From contig JAPQWV010001569.1 of NCBI GenBank assembly GCA_027422505.1, positions 1-64,000 on the forward strand: a DNA stretch of 64,000 nucleotides. The letters run 5' to 3'. Below, piece after piece: positions 45,752 to 56,660 of the stretch. Below the pieces are notes generated by a model that worked only from the letters and a program-made list of their open reading frames with translations, was not told where the DNA came from and made no database searches. The position numbers and the translations under genes were made by a program. Origin of the DNA: Craterostigma plantagineum (Eukaryota > Streptophyta > Magnoliopsida > Lamiales > Linderniaceae). Within the stretch, counting starts at the first letter, position 1, and every line of letters starts with the position of its first letter.

Positions 45752-48580
45752 TTACCTGTCCCTGAGAACTACATAATTGGCCCCATTAGTCTTGAGTATC
45801 TTGGATATCCTCCTCAATATACCTGCAAATGCATCCTTGTCCTGCATCACAGAAATATATAAAATCTTGTTTGTCAATAACGGCATGTAACTAGATACCT
45901 TGTCAAGAAAAGAGTTGGTAGAAAATCGACAGATAATGTTCTTTTTTTTTTTTTTACCTCCTTAGACTTCAATCTAGATTTGAATTTGGCCACAAGATCC
46001 TGGGTTGTGACTTGAGTCTTGTGTACTAAAACAGCTCTGATTTCCTCTTCAGTAACTGGTCCAGTGGGTGGTGGTAGTGCTTTGCCCGTGGATTTCGACG
46101 ACGGTTGTTGAGGCGACGGGCCTTTAGAAGGTGCCCCTGTCTTAGTTGAAGCTTCTTCTTTTACGGTTTTTGTTGAGTCCTATGAGTTGACGAGTTTACA
46201 TGACTTCAAACTCGGAGAAGGGATCTTAAACGGATGCTTAGGCGAAAAATAAAAAAACTATAAATGAAGCGAGGGAGGGGAGACAGTAACTAGAGACTCA
46301 CATTTTCTGTTTTAGCTTTCTTCGTAGGGACGTTCGTTGTCTTTGAGTCGTCCCCGTTGTTTTTCCTTTTCGCCTTTGAAGAAGACGTCTTCGAGGCCGA
46401 CGGCGTAGAACGGTTAGTGCCAGAAGCAATTGACTTTGCGGGGCTGATGTTCTCAACAGGCTCTTCCTTGAGATTTTCCTTCTTTGGGGCGAAAACAGGG
46501 GATATATCATCTTCCATCTGACAAATTGAATTGTAATGGATAGAATATCTTTTCTTGATAATATGTATTCTTCAACCAAACATTGTTTGCACACACGAAC
46601 AGTAAAGACTCATAGTAGCAGCGGTTTGAGGCAAATTCTAAAAAAGAAATGGAAAAATGTTGTTGAAGTTGAAGGAATGTAGATAACATACGTCATCGTC
46701 ATCATCGTCGTCGTCGTCGTCCTCCGCATCTGACTCATTCATCCCATTAGCTCGTCCAAGGAGTTTCTTCAACTCTTTTCCAGATTTGCTCAACCCCCCA
46801 CCCTCTTCTTCATCACCTTCATGCTCATCATCATCGTCCTAAAAGATACAAAAGGAAGAGTAAGACGTACGAGGGATCTCTCTAATATATTCATTTACCT
46901 AAAAGAGTGATATTTGTTCAAACAAACAAGTCTACTAAAAATCAAAAACATTCTGCCGACTTGGTCACCTGTTTGATTTCGGGAGGAGCGGGAATTTCAG
47001 GAGCCAAATCCTCTCGTTCCTCTGGGTCATTCCCAACTGCTTCATCATCATCTGTAAATATTTCTTCATGCTCCCAGTCATCACCTAAAAGTAACTCCAA
47101 GTTAACTAAGGGAAAATGGAATATTATTTCACACCCTTCAAGCAAGCCCATTTTGCAACAGATACAGAACAATTCTCACCCTTCTCAATATCATCGTCAT
47201 CAAAGTCGAGGTCCCCACCTCTTGGACCTTCTTCATCGTCATCCCCACTTTTCTTATTGAGGCCTAACCTGTTCTTTCGGTCCGTCTCTCCTTCTTCGTC
47301 TTCTTCACCTCTGTCCGAAGCATTAGCTTCATCTTCATCCCCTGAGGGCTTTTTACGCCCTCTTCCACCACCATCACCACCACCACTTTCGCGATCATTA
47401 AACCTATCAACTTCACCAAATGCCGCGGGCCCATTGTTAGCTGCTTTCATCATCCATCTCTCGTAACCATCAGCAGTTTTTCTCCTGTTTTTCATTTTTT
47501 CCTCTGCTTCTTCCAAAGTAAGTTGCTTGTACTGAGCCACTTTGTTGAAATTGTACCTAGATTGACATGATATAACTTCTTAAATTACTGCCACCACATG
47601 GTACTACCTACAGGTTACATGCTAGCACTAATTACCAGGACCCAGCAGGATTAGCAACGAATTCCCTTCCCTGAAGCATCAAAAGATAATAAGTAGCTGA
47701 CTGAGAACCCTCAAGTTGACCTTGGTATTGATATTGTCCGGTTTCATCTTCCAGCAGCCACGGTTTATTCTTATATTTCTCCTACACGATGAAATGATGA
47801 AATTATATTTAGCATGCAATAAAGGGGCTACAGTTATTCTCCATAATCAGGGAAGAGAAATACCCGTAATGCATCAGTAACTTGGCGCCCCTGCAAACCC
47901 TCTTTCTGCAATGACCATCTGTTCTCATTTCTCTTCTTGAAATTAGGCAATCCTGTCGCAAATCTTCCAATAAAGTAATTCTTATCGTTACTGGAACTAG
48001 CCCGAACATTATACTCCTGCATATAACGACTAACAGTCAGTTTCAAACACACCGAAACAAAAGAAATTTCTTTTTGTTGCAATAAAGAGAACTTTTTTAT
48101 CCAGGTAAACAGCCATGTATAGCGCATGTGATTGGGCATACGCAAGAAACTATCACCCCACTTCAGATGGGGCAGAAAAATCACAAATTAGTATCTCATC
48201 CCAATCAGTATAGGCACAAATATACACACTCCCAAACCAGGGCAGCTATCAACCTAACACGGAATCTAATACTAAAAAGGTACTATTTCCACAATCTCAC
48301 ACAAGCCAGGTAAAAAATTTAACAGAGGGCATGCTTTCACAAAACTACATAAATCAAGAAAAAATCTGAAATCAAAGCTAGGTGTTTCCGAAGAAAAGAT
48401 GATCGAAACCCTAATCAAGCGAGTGATCGGATAGCCACACTCGTAGCACTTGTCACGATTCTCAGCCATCGTTTTGCCACACGTCACGCAAAGCGTCAAA
48501 TGCTTGCACGAGCTACCGTACAGCTCCACCGTCGATCCGCATCCTCCACACGACGGTTTCAAAACCAAATCCGTCATCAT
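45752..48580 (-). CDS. RAP74: TFIIF subunit alpha (RAP74), nine exons
   Basis: Exons 48580-48410, 48016-47864, 47781-47636, 47556-47180, 47084-46969, 46838-46692, 46517-46302, 46179-45958 and 45841-45752 join into 546 codons without a break. The plant N-terminal zinc-ribbon-like part (CGGCGSTVELYGSSCKH, CVTCGKTM, CYECGYPITRLI) precedes the RAP74 dimerisation region (REYNVRASSSNDKNYFIGRF, PWLLEDETGQYQYQGQLEGS, YNFNKVAQYKQLTLEEAEEK). Then come a long acidic/Gly linker (GPRGGDLDFDDDDIEKGDDW) and the C-terminal winged helix (GPVTEEEIRAVLVHKTQVTT, RRISKILKTNGANYVVLRDR). It acts with TFIIF beta on RNA polymerase II initiation and elongation. Confidence 0.95.
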
Positions 48581-49026
48581 TTTTCTTCCCAATTGTGCTC
48601 CTTTATAACCTGCACCAACAACATAAGCAGTAAATATAAACTCTCCCGCGGAACGAATACAAGCTCTCACAAAGTTAGGTAAAGCGCTTGCGTTAGAGAA
48701 CAACCTTGGTCGATCGATCAACCATAACATCAAAGTACGTTCAATTTCTCATTGACCTCTTGCTTATACTGACTCGTATTGTAATTTGTGAGCTAAAATG
48801 AGAGGCAGTTTACTGGGCTGGGCCAATTTCATATATTCAATAAACTTTTATTTTTTTATTATCTTTTTTTTTTTGTTCAAATTGTTGAATTTTAACCCAT
48901 CTTTGATTGTAAGACGACCCATCACCCGACTTACGAGAGTATCCCGACATATTTGCACCATCAATAATTAATAACAAAAAAACTAAACTTATCTCAACGA
49001 TTTATAACATCAAGAAAAAACATTTC
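48581..49026. other. Promoter of TFIIF alpha and 3' flank of wax synthase 1
   Basis: 5' UTR/promoter of the minus-strand TFIIF gene and AT-rich spacer. A possible 5' UTR intron begins just upstream of the start codon (GTTATAAAGG on the minus strand). Nothing else seen. Confidence 0.35.
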
Positions 49027-50091
49027 TTATTTACAACACAACCTCTTCAAGACATAGCGATAGCAAGACAAGCTCAAATCCTTAAAAAAACGGCCGAAAG
49101 TTTCGAATTCAAGAATGACCCTATCATCTACTTTGTGTTCCAACAACTCGGGGAGAGCCAACCACATGAAGCTCAAGACCGTAAATCCAAAGACCAAACT
49201 CCCCACAACTCTCCTTGGAAGCTTCAATTTATTATTATTTTTCCTCTTCAAGACAACACTCTCAATTAGGAGACAAAAGCCATGCACTAGGAAGAACAAC
49301 AGCACGCCCGAATTGGGCCTCACTCGGCCCAAATAGCAAAACAGTATCTCATGCATCAAATCCGATACTAAGAACGTCGCCAGTAGGGCCAAACGGGCGG
49401 CCCATTTACGGCCCATTACTTTCGAGGCGTGAATGATCGCGGGTTCGAACACCACCATTCGTAGGCTCTTCGAAGCCACTCGGTTCCATCTCCGAGCCCA
49501 GAAATCTTGCAGTGAGGTCGATAGGTGGGGCCTATCGAAGGGAGGTTCGACCTCGACTTTCAGTAGGAAGCGGCCGAGTAGGGCTGCGGTTTCTAGAAGG
49601 ACTTCCAACCCGAAGTATACGAATACGCAGATGAAAAATGAGACGACGGTTTTGGGAAACATGTCCCTATAGAAGCCGGCATTGATCAAGAATATCAAGA
49701 TTAGCCCTTTTGGGATGAGGGGTAGCCATGAAACTCTTGGGCCTTTTTTGGGTTGGGCTTTCTTAGATGGGCTTTGTTCAATGTTCATGGGCAGAAGAGA
49801 AATGATGACGAATTGGGCCGGAGATAGAGGTTTGCTTGACAATGGGCCGATGCCGAAAGCGAAGAGGAAGAGCTTAAAAGAGCTTTGCCAAGTGACAAAG
49901 AAGGCAGTTGGGAGTACGAAGAGTACATATTTCAACTTTATAGGTAAGAGTATATGAAGATATATGACGGGCAAGAACATGAAGAGCCTAATGGCACCTT
50001 TAGGTATGAGTTTTGATACTCCGTGGCAATAAAATGAAGATGCTACGAATGAAGACCATACTATCAAGAAATTGAGCAATACGTCTTTCAT
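49027..50091 (-). CDS. Wax synthase-like acyltransferase (long-chain-alcohol O-fatty-acyltransferase family), copy 1
   Basis: A single-exon gene for 354 residues with about eight hydrophobic helices. It has the plant wax-synthase blocks: SSFKLFLFAFGIGPLSSKPL, PHLSTSLQDFWARRWNRVAS, VSDLMHEILFCYLGRVRPN (candidate catalytic His) and FFLVHGFCLLIESVV. It would esterify a fatty alcohol or sterol with acyl-CoA in the ER membrane, and it belongs to the jojoba-type wax synthase family related to MBOAT enzymes. The second copy at 51263-52443 has an intron directly after STSLQ; here the coding sequence is continuous through STSLQDFW. Intact. Confidence 0.88.
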   Translation of the reverse strand: MKDVLLNFLIVWSSFVASSFYCHGVSKLIPKGAIRLFMFLPVIYLHILLPIKLKYVLFVLPTAFFVTWQSSFKLFLFAFGIGPLSSKPLSPAQFVIISLLPMNIEQSPSKKAQPKKGPRVSWLPLIPKGLILIFLINAGFYRDMFPKTVVSFFICVFVYFGLEVLLETAALLGRFLLKVEVEPPFDRPHLSTSLQDFWARRWNRVASKSLRMVVFEPAIIHASKVMGRKWAARLALLATFLVSDLMHEILFCYLGRVRPNSGVLLFFLVHGFCLLIESVVLKRKNNNKLKLPRRVVGSLVFGFTVLSFMWLALPELLEHKVDDRVILEFETFGRFFKDLSLSCYRYVLKRLCCK

Positions 50092-50324
50092 GATTTATTG
50101 GGCTCAATAGACTGTAATAATTCGAGGTGTGTTTTGAGAATAAATAAGCTAGTCATCGAAGCTTTAGTCACGAGATGTTAGAAAGGCATAAAGACCGTGA
50201 AAAAAATCCACTTCCTCTTTGGATTTTTCAAAGTTCATCGGAGCATATTTCACGTGGGCAAACTTTTTTCTCAAAACTATAAAGTTACAATATTCCACTA
50301 ACAATAAATAATTTTGAAAAAAAT
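50092..50324. promoter_or_regulatory. Upstream region of wax synthase 1
   Basis: AT-rich promoter region; no clear element. Confidence 0.3.
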
Positions 50325-50830
50325 AGGGTATATTAAGTTTCAGGCCCCAAAAATATTTTAAAATAAGATTAAGACCCTTTTCGAAAAAAAAATACTCACT
50401 ATGTCACAAATGTTTATGGACATTTGGGAGTTATCACGGGAATTAAGAAACTGAATATTTTAATAATATTACAATTAAAAGGTAAAAGAAGTGAATATTT
50501 TGACACGTCTTTTAAGAATATATAATATTATTATATTGATTGTTTGTGTTTTTTTTTTGCTAAATAAGGAAATGTACAAAATATGTGGGACGTCCGATTT
50601 AGTAAAATGTATAAAATAGTTTGGGACGGAGGGAGTATCAGTTTAAAGGACCCAAAATTTAATAATGACCTAAAATATGAACTGTATCGAATTATCATTT
50701 TGTGTTATTTCAGAACAATAAAGTGTTATTTCAGAACAATGAAGTGTTACTGAACAAATCAGGTCCTTAAAACTAATTTTTTTTCCTGAAAGTGCCTGAA
50801 TTTGAGGGCCCGATAGAAAATTGCCCAAAA
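50325..50830 (+). mobile_element. Unclassified element interrupted by a Stowaway MITE
   Basis: The stretch shares words with the complement of 50846-51215: TTTCAGGCCCC near the left end, TTTAAAGGACCCAAAATTT, and ATTATCATTTTGTGTTA with AGAACAATGAAGTGTTA. It is split by the Stowaway at 50395-50635. Two copies thus lie head to head across about 15 bp. The class of the element is not known to me. Confidence 0.45.
50395..50635. mobile_element. Stowaway-type MITE nested in another element
   Basis: The right end (complement CTCCCTCCGTCCCAAACTAT) is canonical. The left end (CTCACTATGTCACAAATGTT) is diverged. TA at 50393-50394 and 50636-50637. Length 241 bp. Confidence 0.65.
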
Positions 50831-50845
50831 AAATAAGGGCATTTT

Positions 50846-51215
50846 CATTTCAGGCCCCTATAACTATCATTTAGGATTCATGCTCTCTTTGCAAAAAATT
50901 TAGTTTTAAGGACCCATTTTCTGCCAGTACCACTTCATTACTCTTACATATCAGTATGTTGAAATTCTGTACCACAAAACCATAATCTGGTACCAGTTTA
51001 TGGTCATCTGATACCAGTTTATTTTCTGCAGTATCACTTCATTGTTCTGACATACCAGTATGCTGAAGTTTGTAACACAAAACGATCATTTTATACCAAT
51101 TCATATATTTTTCATACCACTTTTTTACACCACATAAAATGGGTCCCTTTAAAAAATTCTCAAATAGGGTCTGAATTCGAAATCAAACCCTTATTGGGCC
51201 TGATTTCGAATTGAA
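50846..51215 (-). mobile_element. Unclassified element with ~75-bp inverted ends, second copy
   Basis: The left end (TTTCAGGCCCCTATAACTAT with TTAGTTTTAAGGACCCATTT) and the complement of the right end (ATCAGGCCCAATAAGGGTTT with TTAAAGGGACCCATTTTAT) are similar. Inside are two diverged direct repeats of about 70 bp (from about 50930 and 51046, CACTTCATTACTCTTACATA and CACTTCATTGTTCTGACATA). No coding capacity. Confidence 0.45.
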
Positions 51216-51262
51216 CAAAAAATAACTACGTACGTATTGTAGTGAGAGTTGAGACGTAGTTT

Positions 51263-52443
51263 TCAAGGGGTCATATCAACCAACCAAAGCCCTACAGACG
51301 TCCTTCACAAACGCGCCAACAGCGGCGAGTTCTGCCAACGCTCGCCGCTCCGCCCCGCACTTGAGCAGCTGCGGGAAAAAACAGCCAGTACACCGTCGCC
51401 GCAACGACTCCGACGGTCAGGATCCTCCCGATCGACGCCGGCAACCGCCACGTGTCCTTCAACGCCTTCTTGGCACCCACCTCGGCGGCCAAGCACGCGC
51501 CGTGCAGTAGAAAGAACCATGTAACCTCCCAGTTTGGCCTCGCGCGGCAGAGGTAGTAGAAAATCAATTCGTGGGCCAAACCCGAAACTACGAACGTCGA
51601 CATGATAGCTGGCAGTGGGGCCCATTCACGGCCGATTAGCGCCGCCGACCAGCCCATCACCGGCTCGTACACGGTGGGTCGGAGCGTCCGTGTCACCACA
51701 AGGTTCCACCGGCGACCCCAAAAGTCCTGCCGTTGAAGAATTGAATCTAACCGTTAAAGCACAAATCAAGAAAAGTCGTCTACGGCGTTACTCAGCCACC
51801 GTCAGCTGACCTGCAATGAAGTGGAGAGATATGGCTCGTCGAACTGCGGCTCGAGCTCGGCTCGGAGCAGGCCACGCGCCGCCGACGCTGCGATGAGCAG
51901 CATGAATTCCAAGGTTAAGTACACATGAAGGCAATACACTACATAGATGATTGACCTCGGATGCAATTGCTCCTCGTAGTCATAGACCTTGATTACCAGC
52001 GCAAATATAACCCCTTTTACTGCGTACTTCAGCATGGATTTGCGAAGATCTTTGCTGTCATCATTTCGAGCGTCTTTCGATATGGGCTTGATGGGCAAGG
52101 AAGCTATGGATACGAATCTGTTTAACGAGATCGAAGGATCTGAAAGAGGTCCCTTGTCGGCGGCTAGCATGAAGAGCTTGAAGGTGCAAAGCCATGTAAG
52201 GAAAAAAGAGGTTATCCCCACAAAGTGCAGGGAATTGAGCTGTAATGGAAGGTACAGAAAGAGAGAGATAACTGGAGAAAAAGCGGCGAGCTTTATGAGC
52301 TTGTGGTTTCGAGGGAGGATTTTCGTGGCTAAGTAACAGTAGCACAGTGATGCGTAGGCTAAGAGCCATACCTTGGCGAAGGTCTTGACTTCGCCTGTAG
52401 TAAGGGAACGTGTTATTACACTCTTTAGATCGTCTCCTTCCAT
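51263..52443 (-). CDS. Wax synthase-like acyltransferase, copy 2 (two exons, one-base frameshift)
   Basis: Exon 1 ends at STSLQ followed by a GT donor (about 51813). Exon 2 starts DFWGRRWNLVVTRTLR (about 51726). The protein has the same blocks as copy 1: CTFKLFMLAADKGPLS, PYLSTSLQDFWGRRWN, VVSGLAHELIFYYLCRARPN (His) and FFLLHGACLAAE. After YWLFF the frame breaks in a run of six T (complement at about 51375-51380). One more T would continue as QLLKCGAERRALAELAAVGA and stop at 51263. The length would then be about 365 residues, normal for the family. Tandem with copy 1 on the same strand, probably a local duplication. ER membrane ester synthesis is inferred from the family. Confidence 0.85.
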
Positions 52444-53011
52444 CGATCTTTGACTTCAGGTGATTATTGTGACGTGAGAAATATATTCTGGGATTTGTTT
52501 CAGCTTAGATTCAACAGTACTTGCCAATACAGATCTAACGTCGTTCTGAGAGAGAGAGAAGAGACAACACGCAAGATAGTCAAATAATGGAATAACTGAA
52601 CGAAAAGGGAACACGTAAAGCTTTTCCAAGAGAAAGATATACCTGTGTTTGTCTAGTTTGAACATTCTTAAATTAATTGGCATTTCTTAATGTAAATGCA
52701 ATGAATGCGATTGTCAACGAAGTTTCAAAGCAGATGTCCACCTTGAAGGCGTTGTATGAAGACTTTGAATTGGCGGAATTGAAAGCGTATTAGTTGAATA
52801 ATAGCATATGTTGACTATATGCTACATTAAGATTGTAGGTAGAGTTATTTTTTTTTTCCACAAGAAAACATATGTACGATTACTTACATAACACAATAAA
52901 ATGCAGCTTAAGCCCCCCCAACGTTCACTTTATGACAGCCAAAATATGAAGAAAAAAAAAACTTCTATAAATGGCATAAACCAAAGTTAGAATATCAACA
53001 AGACGAACATC
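52444..53011. other. Promoter of wax synthase 2 and 3' flank of RhoGDI
   Basis: AT-rich; nothing else recognised. Confidence 0.4.
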
Positions 53012-54294
53012 TCAGGTATGCAGTGAACTCAGAAACTGAATCTGATACTGTTTGTAGCGAAGTTCTAAAAAAAGATGCTTCCTTGATAAATTATCAACTC
53101 TAAGTTCACAATTCGATATGTTTCTCAACGTCGATTGCCAATCTTTCCTTATGTCGAACGTATAGTTCAGCTCCAAGTAGCACTTCTTATCGTCATCTAC
53201 GAACTGCATCAAGCATAATAATGTTTCGATTTTGGAGAAGTTCGATGATGCAATAGAAAGAAACAATTACGGTATTATTACACAGCATTCTTACCTCTGT
53301 CTTAGCTGAATATGATCCCCTGGCAAATATGCCACAAGGGGTCGTTTCTTCAGGCATTTCACGCGTATAAGTCTTCGCCTGCGGGCTAAATGTCCCAATC
53401 ACCGCTTACTTCCCATCACTGTAAAACAAGAGTTTTCGAAACAATCGAATAGTTTTTATCTTCAGTTTTAGTTTTAAGTGGTGTAAACCTTAATCCCAGA
53501 TTTCCACACGGTGTTCTTGTACCTGAGGACAGACACAATGTTGTTGCAGACCTGGAAAGTGAATACGAGGTTGTAATGGCTCCCTTCTTTGAGCGTAAAC
53601 CACGGGCATTTAGGGCTTGGATTTCCATCATCGGGGTTGGGAGGATAATGCTTTCCCTGCCAGGCGAATTTATCGCAAGGCTCAGTATCTTCACGTGGGG
53701 ATCGAGGGATTCTGCAAACCGATCGAACCCCATTGAAAGATTGAGTCTTTAGTTATGATTATCATTTTCTTGGTGAATAACTACATTTTAATCTTCCATG
53801 GATCTGGCATTTTGTTCACAGTCACCTCATAAATCCCACCAATTAAAGACAAATTACCAAGATTCATGACAGAACAAAGTAAGATGTAATAAAAACTCTC
53901 TCACACATGAAAAAAATACATTGTAGATTTTCACCTCCATCAATCATCATTGTGATGTCCATACTGCCAAGAAGCTGCTCTTTCCACCTTCTCAATCAAA
54001 CTCTCATCATCCTACAATAAAGTTTTGTTTTTTTATATAGCGATATAAACAGATAAGAAGTAACGGCTGCTATCATCGAAAAGACAGAACCTTGTCCTTC
54101 TCAGACAAAACTCCTTGAGAGTGAATTGAGGTCCCAACTGAATCTTGGACTCGGTTTCCTCGTCATCTTCGTCCTAATGAGCCATCACTCATTATCTGCT
54201 GACCCGCCCACCAGAACCGGGTTGTGGGTCGAATCGGATCCGTTTATCGGGCTCTTGCTGTTGCACTTCCCTCTTTGTCATCTTCGAGTCGCAT
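53012..54294 (-). CDS. Rho GDP-dissociation inhibitor (RhoGDI), several frameshifts
   Basis: Minus-strand pieces in order: ESKIQLGPQFTLKE (about 54155-54110); RRWKEQLLGSMDITMM (about 53975); ESLDPHVKILSLAINSPGRE (about 53715); CPWFTLKEGSHYNLVFTFQV and NIVSVLRYKNTVWKSGIK (to about 53489); VIGTFSPQAKTYTREMPEET and CGIFARGSYSAKTE (about 53402-53296); FVDDDKKCYLELNYTFDIRK (53203 onward). Together these cover the whole immunoglobulin-like RhoGDI domain, which extracts prenylated ROP GTPases from membranes. At least five one-base changes are needed, among them CCCC near 53637 (one C short) and TTTT near 54108 (one T short). Between them conservation is high. The C-terminus after DIRKDW runs about 40 residues further than the family usually does. 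The start codon is uncertain. Confidence 0.8.
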
Positions 54295-54611
54295 GCTTTT
54301 GGAACTCGAAACGACTCCAACATCAAAAGACATTCAACACAGAAATAAAAAAATACTTAAAAAAAACCAATCTTTTTTTGTTGGGTTAAAATGACGAATG
54401 TAGCTGTGAATAAGCAACTAATCACACACTGAGACAACTCACATCAAAAGGATTGGACTGGAGACCTCGAATGAGCTAATCAGATTACGATAGTGAAGAA
54501 AACGAAGGACCCAAAAACAGTGTAGAAAAAAGATAAAAAGTGGGAACGGAACGATTGGAGAATAGAGATCTCTCTTTTTTCCCTTTAGCAAGGAAAGAGT
54601 AATTTTTATTA
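54295..54611. promoter_or_regulatory. Presumed promoter of RhoGDI gene
   Basis: AT-rich upstream region of the minus-strand RhoGDI gene; no distinct element chosen. Confidence 0.3.
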
Positions 54612-55106
54612 TCTATACATTATCTATTATAGGGTCACTATAAAATATTATTTGGCCTGTCCATTTAACAAAAACATTAAAGGAAAAATAAAAAACATCC
54701 ATTGCTTTTATTTACTATATATAATTAATTACTATTTTTAGCTGATTACTATTAAATTTAAATTATATTATTAAGTATTTTCAATTAAATAAATAGTATT
54801 GTATATGTATATATTATTGCACATGCATTGAATGTGTGCAAATAATACTAATATAAAGAACTTAGGGGATAATAAGAGTATTGGTCTGTCAAAATTAACC
54901 AATCAAATTCTAATTTAATTACTCCTAAAAATAAAAAGCCTATTAAATCATAATAATCACCCTCATTCTATTTTTAGTCTATCATTATTAAATAAACTTA
55001 TTAAACCACATGGTTTTAAAACTCACAATAACCACGTCATTCTATTTTTATATAATTTACTAAAATTATCCATTCAATATTCACACATAGGGTGTAAAAG
55101 TACTAG
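54612..55106 (+). mobile_element. Possible non-autonomous Helitron
   Basis: Starts TCTATACATTATCTATTATA after an A, and ends AAAAGTACTAG before a T, with a short ACAC/GTGT stem a little upstream. TC at the start, CTAG at the end, insertion between A and T and strong AT content are the features of small plant Helitrons. The hairpin is weak, so this is tentative. Confidence 0.4.
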
Positions 55107-55414
55107 TTTAAATTGGCCTTGTGGAGATCCGTGATTATGAAAATGATGATTTATAACGAGCCAGAGAGATATTAAAAAGAAAAAAAAAATCGCTGGCATA
55201 ACTAAATTACCATATTAAATGCTAAATCTTGAAAGGTTGAGAGAGAACGTGAAGGTCGGTAAGGTGCATAAACTTTGAATAACGAATAGTGTTGCGTTTT
55301 CCTACTATATCATATAATGTAAGACATAAATTATAGTTTCATTCCATAAGCTGGGTAACCATAAACCATTATTACTACATCATTCTTCTGTATAATATAT
55401 AAATCACACTGGCT
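55107..55414. other. 3' flank of cystatin 1
   Basis: AT-rich spacer; nothing recognised. Confidence 0.35.
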
Positions 55415-55813
55415 CTATCTTCTTTCCATAAAGCCAATAAGCTTCTTCTCACCACCTTCGTTGGTAACCATCACATCAACATTGTACTTCTTCGAATCAG
55501 AAGCTTCGATTATCAGAGCATACGTTGTTCCAACGTTGCTGCTTAAATAACCAGCTTCAAGAACAGCTTTGAAGATTATTTTGGCCTTGTTCTCTTTGTT
55601 GTACTCATCAACTGAAAACTTAGCGAGGCCCACAACTTCAGTGTCCTTTGGATTTAAAGGAACGTAAGTGTATTGGGACTTCGGTTCTGCTGTTACTTCA
55701 TCATCGACTATTTCTAGGGTTTTGCGTGAACAATGAAGTGCATTATTACAGTCCAGCAACAACGACATTAGAGTGAAAAGAACTGTTAGAAATAATTGTG
55801 AAGAAAGAGCCAT
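55415..55813 (-). CDS. Cystatin-like secreted protein 1 (divergent)
   Basis: I take ATG 55813 (MALSSQLFLTVLFTLMSLLL, signal peptide) as start, giving 133 residues. The phytocystatin helix signature is present as VVGLAKFSVDEYNKENKAKI, and strand blocks follow (TYALIIEASDSKKYNVDVMV). The inhibitory QxVxG loop is replaced by SSNVG and the tryptophan of the second hairpin is not seen, so papain inhibition is doubtful. A TATATAAG box (minus strand) at 55909-55916 precedes the gene. It lies on the opposite strand to the other intact copies. Intact. Confidence 0.75.
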   Translation of the reverse strand: MALSSQLFLTVLFTLMSLLLDCNNALHCSRKTLEIVDDEVTAEPKSQYTYVPLNPKDTEVVGLAKFSVDEYNKENKAKIIFKAVLEAGYLSSNVGTTYALIIEASDSKKYNVDVMVTNEGGEKKLIGFMERR

Positions 55814-56660
55814 GATGATGGATGGAAAGAATGAGAAACGTTGATGTTTTGCGTTCGTTTCCAATTGGTCTTTCTTGTTTGGTTTGTGAGAGGTTCAGTT
55901 TTGTGCTACTTATATAGGGGTTTTGAACGTGGTGTGATTTTCTGACAACGTTGTCTTAATATCTATCGAATTCTATTCTCCTTGTAATGAATGAAAGGTT
56001 TGACTAAATGATATGGATTTGGTCAAATGTCAAATAATATAATATTATAGTTAATCTTGTGCTATATTGTCTGACTTGACTCATTTATGAATTTCCTGTA
56101 TCATTTATCATAGTATGTGAGAAATGAAATTGTAGTCTTCCATGTTATGATATTCAAAATTCAAAAAAAATAAATAAATTGAGTTACAATCAATCAAATG
56201 GCATGAAGAAAAATCATGCAGATATAGAGATCGTCTTACAACATTACAAATAGCAAACGACTTTTGACTTCGGAATTAAATCAACCATATGCTATAAGCT
56301 TATCTCTAATTATCAACAAATTATAATAATGCAATTTGTATTTATTGCTACGGCTATTGCAGCGTTGCATGGAGCTTGCTGCTCCATCTATGAAGAAAAA
56401 TAATACAAATTCAGAAACTTCGAATGAAAAAACGACTTTCGGAATTAAATCAATCATACGCTATTAATCTTATCTCAGTTATCACCTAATATGTTAGATG
56501 CAATTTATATTTATTGCTATTCTATTACAGCATTGCAAGGAGCTTCATCGTGCTTCTTAATTATATATAAACACACACTTAGCTAAGATCGTCGAGGTAA
56601 TAATATCCCATATATCAACGTAAACACAGCTCATTATTTAAGCAAAAAACAAACAAAAAA
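55814..56660. promoter_or_regulatory. Shared upstream region of two divergent cystatin genes
   Basis: TATATAAG (minus) at 55909-55916 serves cystatin 1, and TATATATAA at 56562-56570 serves cystatin 2. Two stretches within (56254-56390 and 56426-56560) are near duplicates of each other (ACTTTCGGAATTAAATCAAT, GCTATTAATCTTATCTC, TTGCAAGGAGCTTC), so part of the promoter was tandemly duplicated. Confidence 0.55.
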
